NCBI GenBank assembly: GCA_964019135.1
Contig: OZ025248.1
Location: 68,020,119 to 68,084,118, forward strand
Direction: 5' to 3'
Length of the DNA: 64,000 bases
Source: Arenicola marina
Lineage: Eukaryota > Annelida > Polychaeta > Arenicolidae
In this document: positions 12,016 through 23,429 of the stretch, in pieces
Numbering within the stretch: position 1 is the stretch's first letter
Layout of the letters: the number at the start of each line of letters is the position of its first letter
Made by a program: the position numbers and the translations under genes
The notes under the pieces: generated by a model
Seen by the model: only the letters and a program-made list of their open reading frames with translations
What the model was told of the DNA's origin: nothing
The model's database searches: none

Positions 12016-13920
12016 ACATCAATCATTCAATCAAAGTCTTAATAGAAAATGTACACTGTTATTGCCAATTGATTAGCACATACATATTTCTATGCAAGTA
12101 TATATATATACTGTTGAAGACAAGACTTTGAAACTAGGTACATATATACAGACCAAACCAGGCCAACAAGCCTCTTGCAATAAGATTATCTCAATGCTCA
12201 ATGAATGACTGACTGAAACTCAGTAATCTACAAGATATTTTCATCAAATGACATTAGAAGGTTCAGTATCATATGTCGTTATTATTGGGTAATGTTGCCA
12301 TGTAACATAAACACAGACAGAGAAATTATAAGAAACTAGTTATTTTCCTAAATCATAACTGTTACTACTGTTACCAAATGATAAACTCACATGAGTCTAT
12401 GTACTATTGTCTTGGCTGGCAATGCACCTCAAATATTTCCCAATTCCTTTTAAATCTATTTTCTTTTAGTTCTATTCCCTGTAGACATAGACATGGCATC
12501 ACTCACAGTAGGGAAGGAGCATATGATAAGCTAAGCACCCAAGATGAAGTGGCAGTAAATATCTATAATGCCTGGAAGTCTTGGGAAGCTTACATTGTAA
12601 ATGATAATGAAAATTTATAATTTTCAGGATCAGGAAATCACATGAAATTTGAAAGTAATCGGGATTACAAATAGTCCTGTATGTAATGTTTAGCTGCTTC
12701 TATAGGGCTGCAGATGTCATACAGTCTGGTGAGGTGGGGGAGAAGAAACATGTTGGCCCAAATACTATAGGTCACAAATGAAGCACCCCTTCTATGACAT
12801 GGATATATAAATTAGTTACCTCACTTCTATGTTCAGCAAGCTTTATACAATGTTAGAACACCTCCTTCAATTAATCTATACCATGCTAGGTAGGTGAATA
12901 ACAGAAGAAACATCTACTGGCCCCTCCCTCCCTCAGCCACACCCCATATAGTCAACCTCACAGCTCTGTCCATAAGGAGGAGTCAAACAGATTATCACTG
13001 AAAAGCCAGCGATTACCCAGCCGAATTCTTTTGTTTTATCTATTGCATTTGTGCTATGTGTCATATTGCCATCAGTAGGTATGCATGATGAGAATTTCCA
13101 TATATTGTTAGCATAAGATAGAAGTGAAAAGCAAACAAATGGTGACTACCAGTAGTACAGAGGTCAGGCGGGTATGGAAAATGATCAATGAAAGTACTTT
13201 TATGATAAAGCCTACATTGCTAATTATATATTGATTATGATTACATTAAATTACATTTTCTTACATAGAAGGATATACTCAACCAACTAACCTTTGTTAC
13301 AATAAAGACTAGATTTACAATAAATGTGTATATAGTATTCTACATAGTCAAGGACGCAGTTTTCATGGTATTCCAATTTGTGTGATGTCACAATTTGCTA
13401 GGTTTTGTAGCGAAATGTTGCTACTTTCCAAGATAGAATATAACATGGGGAAGACCTAAAGTCAAAGTCATAAATGCTGTAGCGTGTCGTACGGCCCATA
13501 TTTTCGACAAATTTGTTGCGATCGCTCTAAAAATTACTGACGTGAGAAAGCAACACCATGCAATTTTAATAATACCGAACTTACATATATATACATTTCA
13601 ACAGTTCAGTTGCTTATTTGGTTCAAGACAAGGGAAAACAAGTGAGACTTACTCTCCAAGAACAGATTTAGTTTGAGGCAGAACAGAAAGATTTAATATG
13701 AGAAATGCCCACCCATCCTACCATTAAACCATACCTAACCTATGCAGGTCTATTTTATTCTTTGCATACACTGTACTGCCACTGGTTCTGGTAATCTGCA
13801 CTTTCTGATGCATGTCAGCTGCAGGCAGAGTACTATCATTGGCATCGGCATAGTTCTATATCATCTTGTTACGCCCAGGTACAGACTGATACTGTTAAAT
13901 CCATGGCCATGCGCCGGGTT
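12016..13920. other. AT-rich gene-free stretch
   Basis: No exon or mobile element could be supported. The region is low in CpG, unlike the first 10 kb. Confidence 0.4.
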
Positions 13921-14163
13921 ACCCGGTGTAGCATGATAACCTGTCCGCCGTGATAAAGTGTCCGGCTGATGTGCGCGCATGCGCAGCGAATAAAGTTGCC
14001 ATGTAAATAGCGCATTTTTGTTAGGTTTAGGGTTAGGTTATGGTTAGGTTAGGGCCTGGGTTAGGGTTAAGGTTAGGATTAGTGTTCTGGTTAGGGTTAA
14101 TGACATGAAAGAAGCCTGGCCGGACAGGTTATCACGGCCGGACAGGTTATTATGTTACACCGG
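13921..14163. mobile_element. MITE with ~45-bp inverted repeats and a telomere-like core
   Basis: The left end reads ccggtgtagcatgataacct then gtccgccgtgataaagtgtccggc. The right end, reverse-complemented, reads ccggtgtaacataataacct then gtccggccgtgataacctgtccggcc. The inner part is a degenerate ttaggg/gttagg array (14,020-14,096). A non-autonomous DNA transposon of ~240 bp explains this. The boundaries are clear, but no convincing target duplication is visible. Confidence 0.82.
13974..13985 (+). promoter_or_regulatory. Perfect NRF-1-type palindrome inside the MITE
   Basis: cgcgcatgcgca fits the NRF-1 consensus YGCGCAYGCGCR exactly. It sits next to the left inverted repeat of the MITE, so it may be spread by the element. 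Binding is an inference. Confidence 0.4.
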
Positions 14164-14256
14164 TCTTCACTTAATGATAAAGTCAAGAGGTTCATGTTGA
14201 ATTGCTACATTACTAGACTCAATGCCCCGAAGACAAGATCTATATGTGTATCTTAC

Positions 14257-14416
14257 AGATAACCACACACCCACTCCTTTCTTTAGAAGTCCTCAAGATT
14301 GTAGTCGTTTCGAGAAACGACAAGAGAGCCGTGTTCCTGTGTGCGAAGCCGAAGAGCCATTGATGTGTCTCCCGAACAGCTGATAACTCGATGTCTGGGT
14401 CAATGACATTCACCAT
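14257..14416 (-). CDS. Candidate first coding exon, minus strand
   Basis: From an ATG at 14,416 the minus strand reads MVNVIDPDIELSAVRETHQW and onward for 53 codons to a GTAAGA donor (GT at 14,256-14,255). The frame is also open upstream to about 14,448. The composition is protein-like and not repetitive, and a CpG-rich segment with a CRE and a CCAAT motif lies 250-280 bp upstream. I do not recognise the protein, and a frame this short can occur by chance. Confidence 0.3.
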
Positions 14417-14659
14417 TCTAGCCACGGGCTCAGAAATCTCACACGCCGGTTATCCACTCCAAAATTTACTCGAACATTGCACGGCTCACGCACAATTCTC
14501 CATATTTTGCAAGTGGGTACTCGTCAATATGCAACTTACCTATAGAAAAATATCCTCTGTTTCGAAAACGACGATGACTTGGTCCGGTTTCAATGAAAAT
14601 TTTAAGACGAACGTTCACACAACCAACCTCCCGCTCTGACACTTATTCGAAGCGACCCG

Positions 14660-14695
14660 TGACGTCACGTAGACACACCTCCATATTCAACCAAT
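14660..14695. promoter_or_regulatory. CRE palindrome plus CCAAT box
   Basis: A full TGACGTCA palindrome at 14,660-14,667 and CCAAT at 14,691-14,695 lie 25-30 bp apart in a CpG-containing segment. This is a common arrangement in ubiquitous metazoan promoters. If it is functional it would serve the candidate minus-strand exon at 14,257-14,416. Confidence 0.35.
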
Positions 14696-15526
14696 CAGGA
14701 TGCGAAGCCAAACGTCATGGAAAATTTCCTTCGTACGGACGCGAAAATGTATTAATATTTATGAACGTATATTTTGTGACACAAAAACCGTTTCTTTGAT
14801 CAGTAAAATAAGATTTGTATCAAAATTCGGTCTTGTGTGCCTCGTTAGCATCGATATGAAAGGAATACCGGTTCAAATATAGGCGATGAAGTCTTCAGCT
14901 GTGAAATACAGGAACGGCTAAAAGTATGGAGTCAACCATAACCGTCATTGAAATATTTTGGTCGGAGACATTTGGTTACCAAAAATAAACATCGCACATA
15001 TCATAGTTAAGATTAATTATTCAATTAAATTTAATGACGTAATTTATATCAACCTTGTTTAGAATAAGAACGGATTTTTTCTTCGCACGAATTTTTGTAA
15101 AAGGCATGATTTAATTATGTTAACTCGTTATTAATTTATTCAGTCTAACATACGTGAAGCCGTGAGCAAACGCATGATCTACTGACCACCGCCGATAAGT
15201 GTAAAACTGTTATTTGCACTGATCCAAGACAAGCGAGATGGTGTCCCGTGGGGCTGGGGCTGCCCCCCCCTTCCCATCCCTAATTCAACATGGGTGACCT
15301 GTTTTTTTCATTACAAATTGCAAGGGCGATCTCAGCAATTAGCAAAGTTGGTTTAAACATAGAGCGACAGCCACCACTTCAACAGTCTTCATTTCCAATT
15401 TACCTTTCGCAGCGATCTCGACATGAACAGTGCACGTTTGCAACGATCGGTCGATCAACATTAATAACTTAGTGTACATTAACGACATTAACAAAACTTA
15501 GCTTTTCGAGCAACGCGATCTCTGTT
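14696..15526. other. Gene-free stretch
   Basis: AT-rich, with no supportable exon. A short C run is present at 15,260. Confidence 0.4.
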
Positions 15527-15928
15527 TTAAAGTTGCATATCGAGCTGTTTCCCGCCAAAAGTAAAAAGGTCAAAATACAAATAAGAATCAGTCCTTGAAT
15601 CATCCAAGATTTTATTTGTCTATATTTCACGCATGCCATACTGCAAAATGAAGTCTCTTAGCCTTGCCCTTGATATCAATTTATCACAGGTTTCAACTTA
15701 GTGGTAAACGTCATCAGTTTGTGTGCTTCGCGATGCTTTGTTATAGGTAGCAATGCCGCGACAGTTCTGTGATGTCCCGGAATAGACACGTTTGCCATAT
15801 ATACTACAGCCGAAACGGCTATGTTTATTAGGTTTCTGAATTTATAAAATGAAACAATTGATTATATTGTGATATATATATCGCCTGGGCTTACTTTTGG
15901 TGGGAAAGAGCTCGATATGCAACTTTAA
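15527..15928. mobile_element. TTAA-type MITE, copy 2
   Basis: The 402-bp element runs from ttaaagttgcatatcgagct to agctcgatatgcaactttaa, nearly perfect inverse sequences extending about 35 bp inward through a cccgccaaaa/ttttggcggg motif. Each end carries TTAA, consistent with a TTAA target-site duplication as in piggyBac-like elements, although the inner termini do not follow a piggyBac pattern I can confirm. The interior is shared with 1,994-2,366 and 18,862-19,269. It has no transposase coding. Confidence 0.88.
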
Positions 15929-16615
15929 CGGTATGGGCGTGTCCAGGGCGGGGGGAAGGGGGGCACGTGTCCCCTGTACCCCCCCCCCCCCACCCCCTTT
16001 CAGACCCTTGGATAGGTGGGTCACAAGGGGTAAGAATTCAGGCTAATATCCGAAGTTATGCTTGCTTCATGTGTAGTATCTCAGTACCGGTCCGGTGCGG
16101 CATAAATAGACAAAAAACTACCTGTGCCAATGGGATTATCCCTTTGGCGCATCGCATTTGACGTTTCACTCCGAACGTTCTAGAATACGAGAGGGCAGTG
16201 GTAGAGTCCGAGCCATTGCTGGTACCAAATTTTCCCTGTCAGTTCGTGACCCCTTGGTCCCCGTATGCACATGTAGGTCGTAGGAAGGATACACAGAGGA
16301 CCGGGCTGAGTACAGACATCAAAATTATTGCTAACATATTATCCAACAGAACAGAAAATATTATAAATTAACAAGTCGACTTGGATAAATGTGCATGCAT
16401 CACCCCTTAGATATAGGTCAATTTATACGACCGAACCAAATGTGATAATAAATTCATTCATTTCAGTACTGGATTTAAAAAAACAAATTGACAATCCTAC
16501 ATAAGACACTCACCACGTGAACTTTAGCCTCGGACCGCCTGTTGGTAAAACAAGTTCTCGGCTTGTTATATTAATAACAGACACGCAACTGCCCTTTTTG
16601 TTCCAATGGACAGCA
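15929..16615. other. Gene-free stretch
   Basis: It holds a C run (15,979-15,996) and otherwise nothing I can name. Confidence 0.4.
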
Positions 16616-16706
16616 GGGGTCTGGAAGGGGTAAATGACCACAGGCGACACAGGCATATTTGAAATATCGACCTTCGACATTGACCCCCAAATACCGACAG
16701 TAAATA
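16616..16706. repeat. Dispersed repeat, partial copy
   Basis: ggggtctggaaggggtaaat, then caggcgacacaggcatattt, a tcgac-containing stretch and cattgacccccaaa match 17,678-17,757. It is the left part of the element described there. Confidence 0.65.
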
Positions 16707-17677
16707 GATATTATGCAAATTGTAAAATGTTTAGACAATGACGACATGCAATTAATAGGGAACCAATCGCACAACTCATAGAAATACAGCCACTGCACGT
16801 TGTTTCTATGACAAGTACCTTTTTACAAATTTCGGTTTAGAATATTTCGTTATTCTAAGCTTCATGCAGTGCATTAGAGAATTGGGAACGAAATAATCGC
16901 CAAAGGCAACAAACAAGAGCAAGTGGAGCATTTTAGACGAGCCGCGTATTGCAAGGTTTGTACCCATATCAATGATATAGAACAAGTGAAACCATTTAAA
17001 CTGAACTATATTTTCACCGCCTTCAGCGAAGATTCAGTCCACGCAGTGTGTTCTGTATACCATATGAAATGAGCAGACAAGCAACACAATACTCAATAGT
17101 TTATTCCCAACTATTAACAATTCCATGTGCAACATGTGAAGACGATGCCTGTGATTTTGTAACTTCCCGCGGTGGGGGGGGGGGGGGGGGACTACATATA
17201 GTTAGGTATTTACATATGTACCGCGGAAATAACCGCTTTTTTCTGTCAATCCCCGAAGCAGAAAACTGCACTTTCTCTCTATGTGCCCATCTGAGACTGA
17301 CTTGTTTTTATTCAAAATTTAATTTCTTGATTATAAGTCCAGTTGATATCGAAAGTGTTGAAATAATTAGCTACCAGCTGTCTAAGTTAGATGCCCTCTT
17401 TTACGACAAATTTCTGTCAGTGTCTATTTTAGATGCTTTTTTTAACCAAAAATCCCTCTCTCAATTACCACAAAATCGCGCACTGGCAAGGCCGGCACAC
17501 CCCACCCCGGTAGTAATGTAATGCCTGGAATCCGTACTTCTTGGTTGTGTGTTATCTATGAATATACTGCATGTATTATCGTTTATATGTTGGTCGCATC
17601 CCATCCTAATTTAAGTTCGGCTTCAGTCGGCAAGAACGAAAACAAAATTGAGCGCGAGAGCGAGCGAACCTAGTTCG
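16707..17677. other. Gene-free stretch
   Basis: A G run lies at 17,174-17,190. The 157-codon plus frame at 17,048-17,521 runs through that G run and has no domain-like character. Confidence 0.4.
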
Positions 17678-17890
17678 GGGTCTGGAAGGGGTAAATGCAT
17701 GGCGACGCGCGACACAGGCATATTTGAAAAATCGACATTTGACATTGACCCCCAAAATCCGATACTGAGGATATGAAAAAGCAACATCGACAGAAATTTT
17801 GGAGAAAAAAACGACGGAACGTCGCTAAAAGTCAACATTCGACACTGATAATTTTGAAAAATCGACACTGGACGATACTTCCAGACCTCT
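17678..17890. mobile_element. Small MITE-like element with short inverted ends
   Basis: It begins ggtctggaag and ends cttccagacc, a 10-bp perfect inverted repeat about 210 bp apart. Its left third is repeated at 16,616-16,706. The interior has recurrent tcgaca/tgtcga words. No target duplication is evident. Confidence 0.5.
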
Positions 17891-18861
17891 CTAGGTGTAT
17901 GTCGGTGGCAAATAAACACCATTTACACGTACTTCTGTCTTATACGTAAAGTGGTCATTCATTTCTTAGACTTTTTATACGTTTTTGCAAACGTTGACAT
18001 CTAAGCGATTCAGTTTTTGTACCAAAACCTTTAAACAGTTAAAGTTACTATTTCAATAACAACATGTAATCAAACGTATCGGCGGGGCCGCCTGTAACAT
18101 GTATTCCCATTAATCTTGGAATAACTAGTATAACTGATTACGATCGCAGATTTTTCTTTAAATTTAAATTAACTACTATGGAAAAGACCACACCCTTCAG
18201 CCTAAACAAGGGTTTCTGCCATCAGTAAATGCTAAAAAAAACTGTAACAAAATAATTAAAACGAAAAAACTTGTCCCAATAAGAAATGTTATGCACAACC
18301 GTGCAATCAGAACTCCGGCGCTATACTGACTAATAGGGCCCCTGATGGGGGGTAGCCATGTCGTGTCGATTTTAAGAAAAGGTCCATGTCGCGTGTCGAT
18401 TTTAAGAAAAGTTCCATGTCGCGTGTCGCTAAGTCTTATGTCGCATGTCGATTCTAAGACAACCCCAATGTCGCGTTGTCGATCTTAAAAATCGCCATGT
18501 CGCCGTGTCGAAAAAGCCCCTATGGGGCCCTACTAATCTATCTGGGGTTCACATGAGGACTGTTGTGATTTTGATGTGCCTCAGTGTTGCTGAAGTCAAA
18601 AATTCCTTCACCTTCACATGTATGCGGCCCCGCTCATCCAATGTTTATATATTGTTGAAATAACGTTAGTAACTTTAAAATTGAGGGTGAGCAGCTATTC
18701 TCAGATAACTTTTGTTGGACCATTTTTGCATTATGACGCAAACGAGTCTTAACATGTCAATTACGGTGATGCTAAGTAATAAATTTAAAATAATAGATAT
18801 ATAACTCTCAAACTTCGCAACCGCTGTCCGTTTGAACTGAACGATTCTTAATAACGACAGC
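17891..18861. other. Gene-free stretch with a degenerate 35-40-bp repeat
   Basis: Positions 18,352-18,515 hold about five degenerate copies built on ccatgtcgcgtgtcgatttt followed by aagaaaa. The rest shows nothing supportable. Confidence 0.55.
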
Positions 18862-19269
18862 TTAAAGTTGCACGTGGAGCTCTTTCCCGCCAAAACTAAA
18901 GAGGTCAAAATACAAATAAGAATCAGTCCTTGAATCATTCAAGATTGGTTTTGTCTATACTCCACCCATGCCAGACTGCCAAATAGTGTCTCTTAGCCTT
19001 GCCCGTGATATCAATTTACCACAAATTTTCATTTCAGAGGTAAACGTCATCAGTTTGTGTGCTTCGCGATGCTTTGTTATAAGTAGCAGTGCCGCGACAG
19101 TGTTCCATGGTGTCGCGGGATAGACACGTGTGCCACACCACAGCCGAAACGGCGAGGTTTATCAGGTTTCTGAATCAATGGAATGGAACAATCGAGTTTT
19201 CTGCAAATTTTGATATAAATTTCGCCTGGGCTTAGTTTTGGCGGGAAAGAACTCGACATGCAACTTTAA
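18862..19269. mobile_element. TTAA-type MITE, copy 3
   Basis: This 408-bp copy starts ttaaagttgcacgtggagct and ends agaactcgacatgcaacttt followed by aa. The inverted repeats are about 35 bp with few mismatches, and TTAA lies at both ends. The interior aligns with the copies at 1,994-2,366 and 15,527-15,928. Confidence 0.88.
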
Positions 19270-20328
19270 TGTTTGGTCGTAGGCCAAGCCAACCGGTTTT
19301 CCAATGCTTCCACCGAATTTTGAGTAAAGCAACAATGTGGTTCTCGAATATGCGCCACCGTGAGTATGTAAAATAGCTTATAAAAGAGGTTCAAAGCTTA
19401 GAACGATTTCTTTTAAATATTCTTAATAACTTAGACTGCGACAGTTATGATGTTTTTAAGGAACGCAATTTGCTAAAACCATAAATATTACATATATGTT
19501 ACTGAACCGTCCAAACAAACATAATCTCACATGATATCTGTTATTCTTCCCACCAAACACGAAATGTCAGCAATTTATTTAAACTTTAACCAACATAAAC
19601 CGCGCTGATGGCATAAATGGCGAGGTGACATCCATCTTAACGTATAGTAATTCTATATAGAAAATTGAATAAAGTGGTTGAACATGTTTTGCTTTTTAAA
19701 TTCTCAGCTGGTTTAACACGCTCATAAACGTAGGAATTAAGGGTATATATATATATAAATATATTATATTTTTCAAAACGCTGGTGCATGTAACTGAGCA
19801 AACCACTGGACTGTACAAACAATGTTATGACAGTCAAGGCATCGGGCGCGGTTATTATAATCCACATGTGTAGACCTAAATAGCAATAGTCGTAGGCTTA
19901 TAGTTTTATATGCCCCCCCCCCCCCCCATCCCCCCCCGCCCCTTCGCCTCCCTCCTCGTAATATCTAAATATCAGTACATTAATCCCTTTGCAAAGATGC
20001 TCATGAGTTTAGTCAAGTAATTACGATCCTAATGCATACTTTCGCACGTAAGCTGCTACCGCGCACCTTGTTGCCTGACGACTCGAAGCCACGCATGCGC
20101 TGTTCACCTGTTCGCCAGCCACAGCCAAGGGGGGAAACAGACGAACATGTCGACGCTCACATCGCGGTCTTTGCTGTGATTGTATGACTTACATCCTGAC
20201 CAGAGGTAGTAAATCTTGCTTGCTTTTGTAGATGTGCAGGAACACCACTTATACCGCAGCACATACTCTCTCATCATTGTCCGTGGAGCATTTTTGCGAA
20301 CCTTGACGTGCGCTAACCTGCTAACGTA
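19270..20328. other. Gene-free stretch
   Basis: It contains a short (TA)n at 19,743-19,757 and a long C-rich run at 19,913-19,943. Nothing else can be supported. Confidence 0.4.
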
Positions 20329-20434
20329 TAGCCTGAATGTTCAGACGTTACAGTCTTATTGACACTTTCTTGTGACTAACAGTAACACTACAGGAACAAG
20401 TGTCAAGACTGTAACGTCTGAACATTCACGCTAG
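20329..20434. repeat. Long hairpin (~38-bp arms)
   Basis: The left arm tagcctgaatgttcagacgt tacagtctt continues to gacact; the right arm aagtgtcaagactgtaacgt ctgaacattcacgcta is its inverse with one mismatch and a two-base bulge. About 30 bases separate the arms. It could be the terminal remnant of a foldback element or a transcript hairpin. Confidence 0.85.
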
Positions 20435-20633
20435 CTAACACACAGCCTACGGCTACGAGAACAACACACACTTGTCAAATCGACAAATGAATGTCAGGCT
20501 TGACACAGACACATTTACAGTGACGGTGTCAAACCGAGTTCGAGAAAGTCTGGAAAGTGTGTGAGCAAAGATCAGGTGCGGATCGAAGGACGGTCACAGG
20601 GGTCCTGTGACCCCTCTTTGTTAGATAGTTGGG

Positions 20634-21124
20634 TGTACATGCGTCGTGGTGCTTTAACCTGGCCGCCGATTAAGTTGGCTGCGGGGAGAGGTGGGTGAAT
20701 GGTGGGGGTGTCTGTTTGAGGGCCTCATCTGTTGGTTGGTTAAGCAGTTAATCGATCAAGGTGGTCGCCGGTTGAGATCGTGTTAGGTGTCAAGCAGCCT
20801 AACTTTCAAGAAAACTAAAGCGATCATCCATAGAAGATACTATGCTATTTAATAGTAGTGAACGTTGGCCTGGGGGACGATGAATTGTGCCTCTCTCGGT
20901 CCCAGGAGCGTTTCGCTCACCAGCGACAAAGGTAGCCCATATAGTTTGCAGGCATCGATCAGTGGCCGGAGCCCCTACCCGCCTCTAGCAATTAGCTTAC
21001 ACACTGCACTGCCTTTTATGCTGCTAATCTCTGGACCCCCCCGCCCCTTCAGCCCCTCCCCATTCTCTCTACGGCCAACTTAAACGGCGGTCAGGTTAAA
21101 GCGTGGCTACAGCGCACATGGACC
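20634..21124. mobile_element. Foldback/MITE-like element with ~45-bp inverted ends
   Basis: The left end (20,637-20,684) reads gtgctttaacctggccgccg then attaagttggc. The right end (21,068-21,115), reverse-complemented, reads cacgctttaacctgaccgcc then gtttaagttggc. A 10-bp direct repeat gatagttggg flanks the element at 20,624-20,633 and 21,125-21,134 and may be the target-site duplication. The ~490-bp interior has no convincing coding frame. Confidence 0.7.
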
Positions 21125-21134
21125 GATAGTTGGG

Positions 21135-23149
21135 GGTCACAGGTTCTTGCTGTAATGCAAAGGCAATATAAAGATATCAGCTGATCAGAGAGGGGTTTTG
21201 CGATCTGACCCCATCCCCTTTTGGAGGGAGGATGCTCCTCATCAATGCCAAAGGTGACCATATGTTAGTTAAGATGTGGTTGCCACACCCACTTTTTGTC
21301 TCTTCTGGACCCCCATATTATTATATGGATCCTTTAATTTGGTTCACCCCTCTCCCCTCCTCCCCCATGGTCTTAATAATTTCAAACTCAAAGTAAATCC
21401 CCCCATGAAATTCTCAAATTCCTGCATCCACGCAAGCTTATGACATCCACATGATTGCCTGCTGCATCTGTAACGGAACACTTTAGGCTGTAATGGGAGC
21501 AGAGACTGCAGGGACTGTCTCAAAAATCCGAAATTAGGTTGCCAATGATTTGTTATTGCATATTATATGTGGTATTATTGCATATTATATGTGGTATACT
21601 AATTCAGATTATTTTGATATTTTTGAAGTACTGCTACTGATATTGGGCTAATGATTCATGCCTTGCCAACTGGCGTTAAAGATAAAAGCGGCTATTCACT
21701 TCTACCACTGATATTGATTTCATAGTCAACAATGTGACAGAATGGGCCAATGAGATTGTATTTATAGAAAAAAATCCATAGGTCACCATTGGTATTTAGA
21801 CAGTAAGGAAGATTTAGTTATGTAATGCTATTGAAATGTAAATTTTTTGAATATTGGTCATTTTTCTCATTAAAGGCACACTGAAAAGAAATAAACACTG
21901 ATTTTTTCATGCAATTTATTTGTTTGTATCTCCTTGTACCTCTGGTACATCATGCAATGAAAAAAATGATATGTCACCAACCAACGTTACAATGAGTTAT
22001 ACGCATTTGGCTCAGGAATAGCCACTTTAAAGCTTGGCATTATGGCTTGGTGGCAATGACAAGCGTTACTGATCTGCTACTGTCGAGCAACTTGCAAATA
22101 TGATTTGTATGACAACAGCAAATCTGCTTTGTGGAGGGATTGATTATTTTCTTGAAGGTTAAAGGTATATTGAACTGTGTAAATATTTCATCAGTTGGGT
22201 ATATATGTATTCACTTTGGCAAGAGTGGCCGGTTGAAATGGTTGCTGTTGCTGTTTCGCACGAGTACTCACAAAGGGCATGCTACCGGAAGTGCATATGG
22301 GGTAAAAACATTGTGTAAACATTGGTAGAACCTCATGTTTTTGGACTTATTTTAAGTCTGGTTAATTATCTTGGAAATAAGTTTTAAGAAAGAAATAATT
22401 TGTTACATTTAATAGAAACGATTCAACAGTGAACAGTGAATTGATCTGCTACTGCCTGTGATCTGCTACTGCCTGTGATCTGTTACTGCCTGACAAGCTG
22501 TAGTCTTGAGATGTTCCTCATGCCTAAAATGTCATGTTAAAATTTTAGTTAGGCCTAATAGGCTAATGGGTAAATGGGTGTAAACTGCATAAGCTTACTT
22601 GTTTTGCCAGTTTACTCTTAGTACTGTGAATAGGACAACATCAGAATCATAGGCATTAAGACCATTAAATAATAAGTATACAACAACACAAGAAGGGATC
22701 AATTCATTTCATTTCTTTGAACTGAGCCAAATCTGTGGTGTTAAACATGTTCATATTTGAGCTTGCTAAATATAATATATATGCCCTTTCAAATTAGATT
22801 GCATACCACAGTTCATGTTGCATGTACAAGTAATGTGTGAGTATAAAGGTTCAGATGGGATCAGCCATTTGTGTCACATTGACTTTAATAAATTCAAATG
22901 ATAATCTTTATTGATACATAATTTCATGTGGGTTTCAAACCCTGGCTTACTCTTTGGTCATGTTTTATGTATTGTATTGCTTCGACACACAGCTTGGTAA
23001 AAGATAACTCATATATGTACATGACAACAATAGTCCGACATCCTCTCAGGATCTATCCCACTAGCTTTCATCATGATTAAATTCAGATTTCATTGCCTGT
23101 TATTGCTGTAATTATCCAACAGCCAAGCCCTGTTTCCTTCTCTCTCCAG
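21135..23149. other. AT-rich upstream region of the plus-strand gene
   Basis: It holds a 24-bp tandem duplication at 21,548-21,598 (attgcatattatatgtggta) and three copies of gatctgctactgcctgt at 22,441-22,493. The final bases, ttccttctctctccag, form a good acceptor with pyrimidine tract for the exon at 23,150. If the gene begins with an untranslated exon it is somewhere to the left and I could not place it. Confidence 0.5.
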
Positions 23150-23429
23150 GAACAATGAGGTGCTAGCAGCAAACAGAAGACACAGATTTCGTTGCCGCGT
23201 GATGTCGTTGCCAGGGAGTGGGGGGGTACTGCCGCCCGAGAGGAAGACTGCTATGGTGAACCCCACGCGGGGAGGGCTTCCTTTGACCCTCGATGACACC
23301 AAGATCCTGGGCAAGACGACCGAGAGACGGCGAGAGAAAGCCGTCCCGCCAACCAAGTTCCAGACACGTGCTTTCAAGACACTCACTAGCAACTGGACGC
23401 CTCTGGTCCACAAGCCCTCCAATAATCAG
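23150..23429 (+). CDS. ECT2L: ECT2L-like exon 1 of the model (N-terminus)
   Basis: The acceptor is ctctctccag before 23,150; the donor is cag then GTCAGC (GT at 23,430). The frame is open from the acceptor, with the first ATG at 23,202 (MSLPGSGGVLPP), which I take as the probable start because no upstream exon could be joined. The 76 residues are basic and probably disordered, with TTERRREK in the middle and NWTPLVHKPSNNQ at the end, the start of the conserved block ahead of the F-box. The last 45 bases together with the donor are the founder of the 49-bp minisatellite that follows. Confidence 0.75.

Noticed and set aside
14020..14096. Interstitial telomere or chromosome end
   Set aside because: The ttaggg-like units are few and degenerate and sit between the inverted repeats of a MITE.
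17048..17521. 157-residue plus frame
   Set aside because: It runs through a 17-base G run and lacks domain-like features or splice context.
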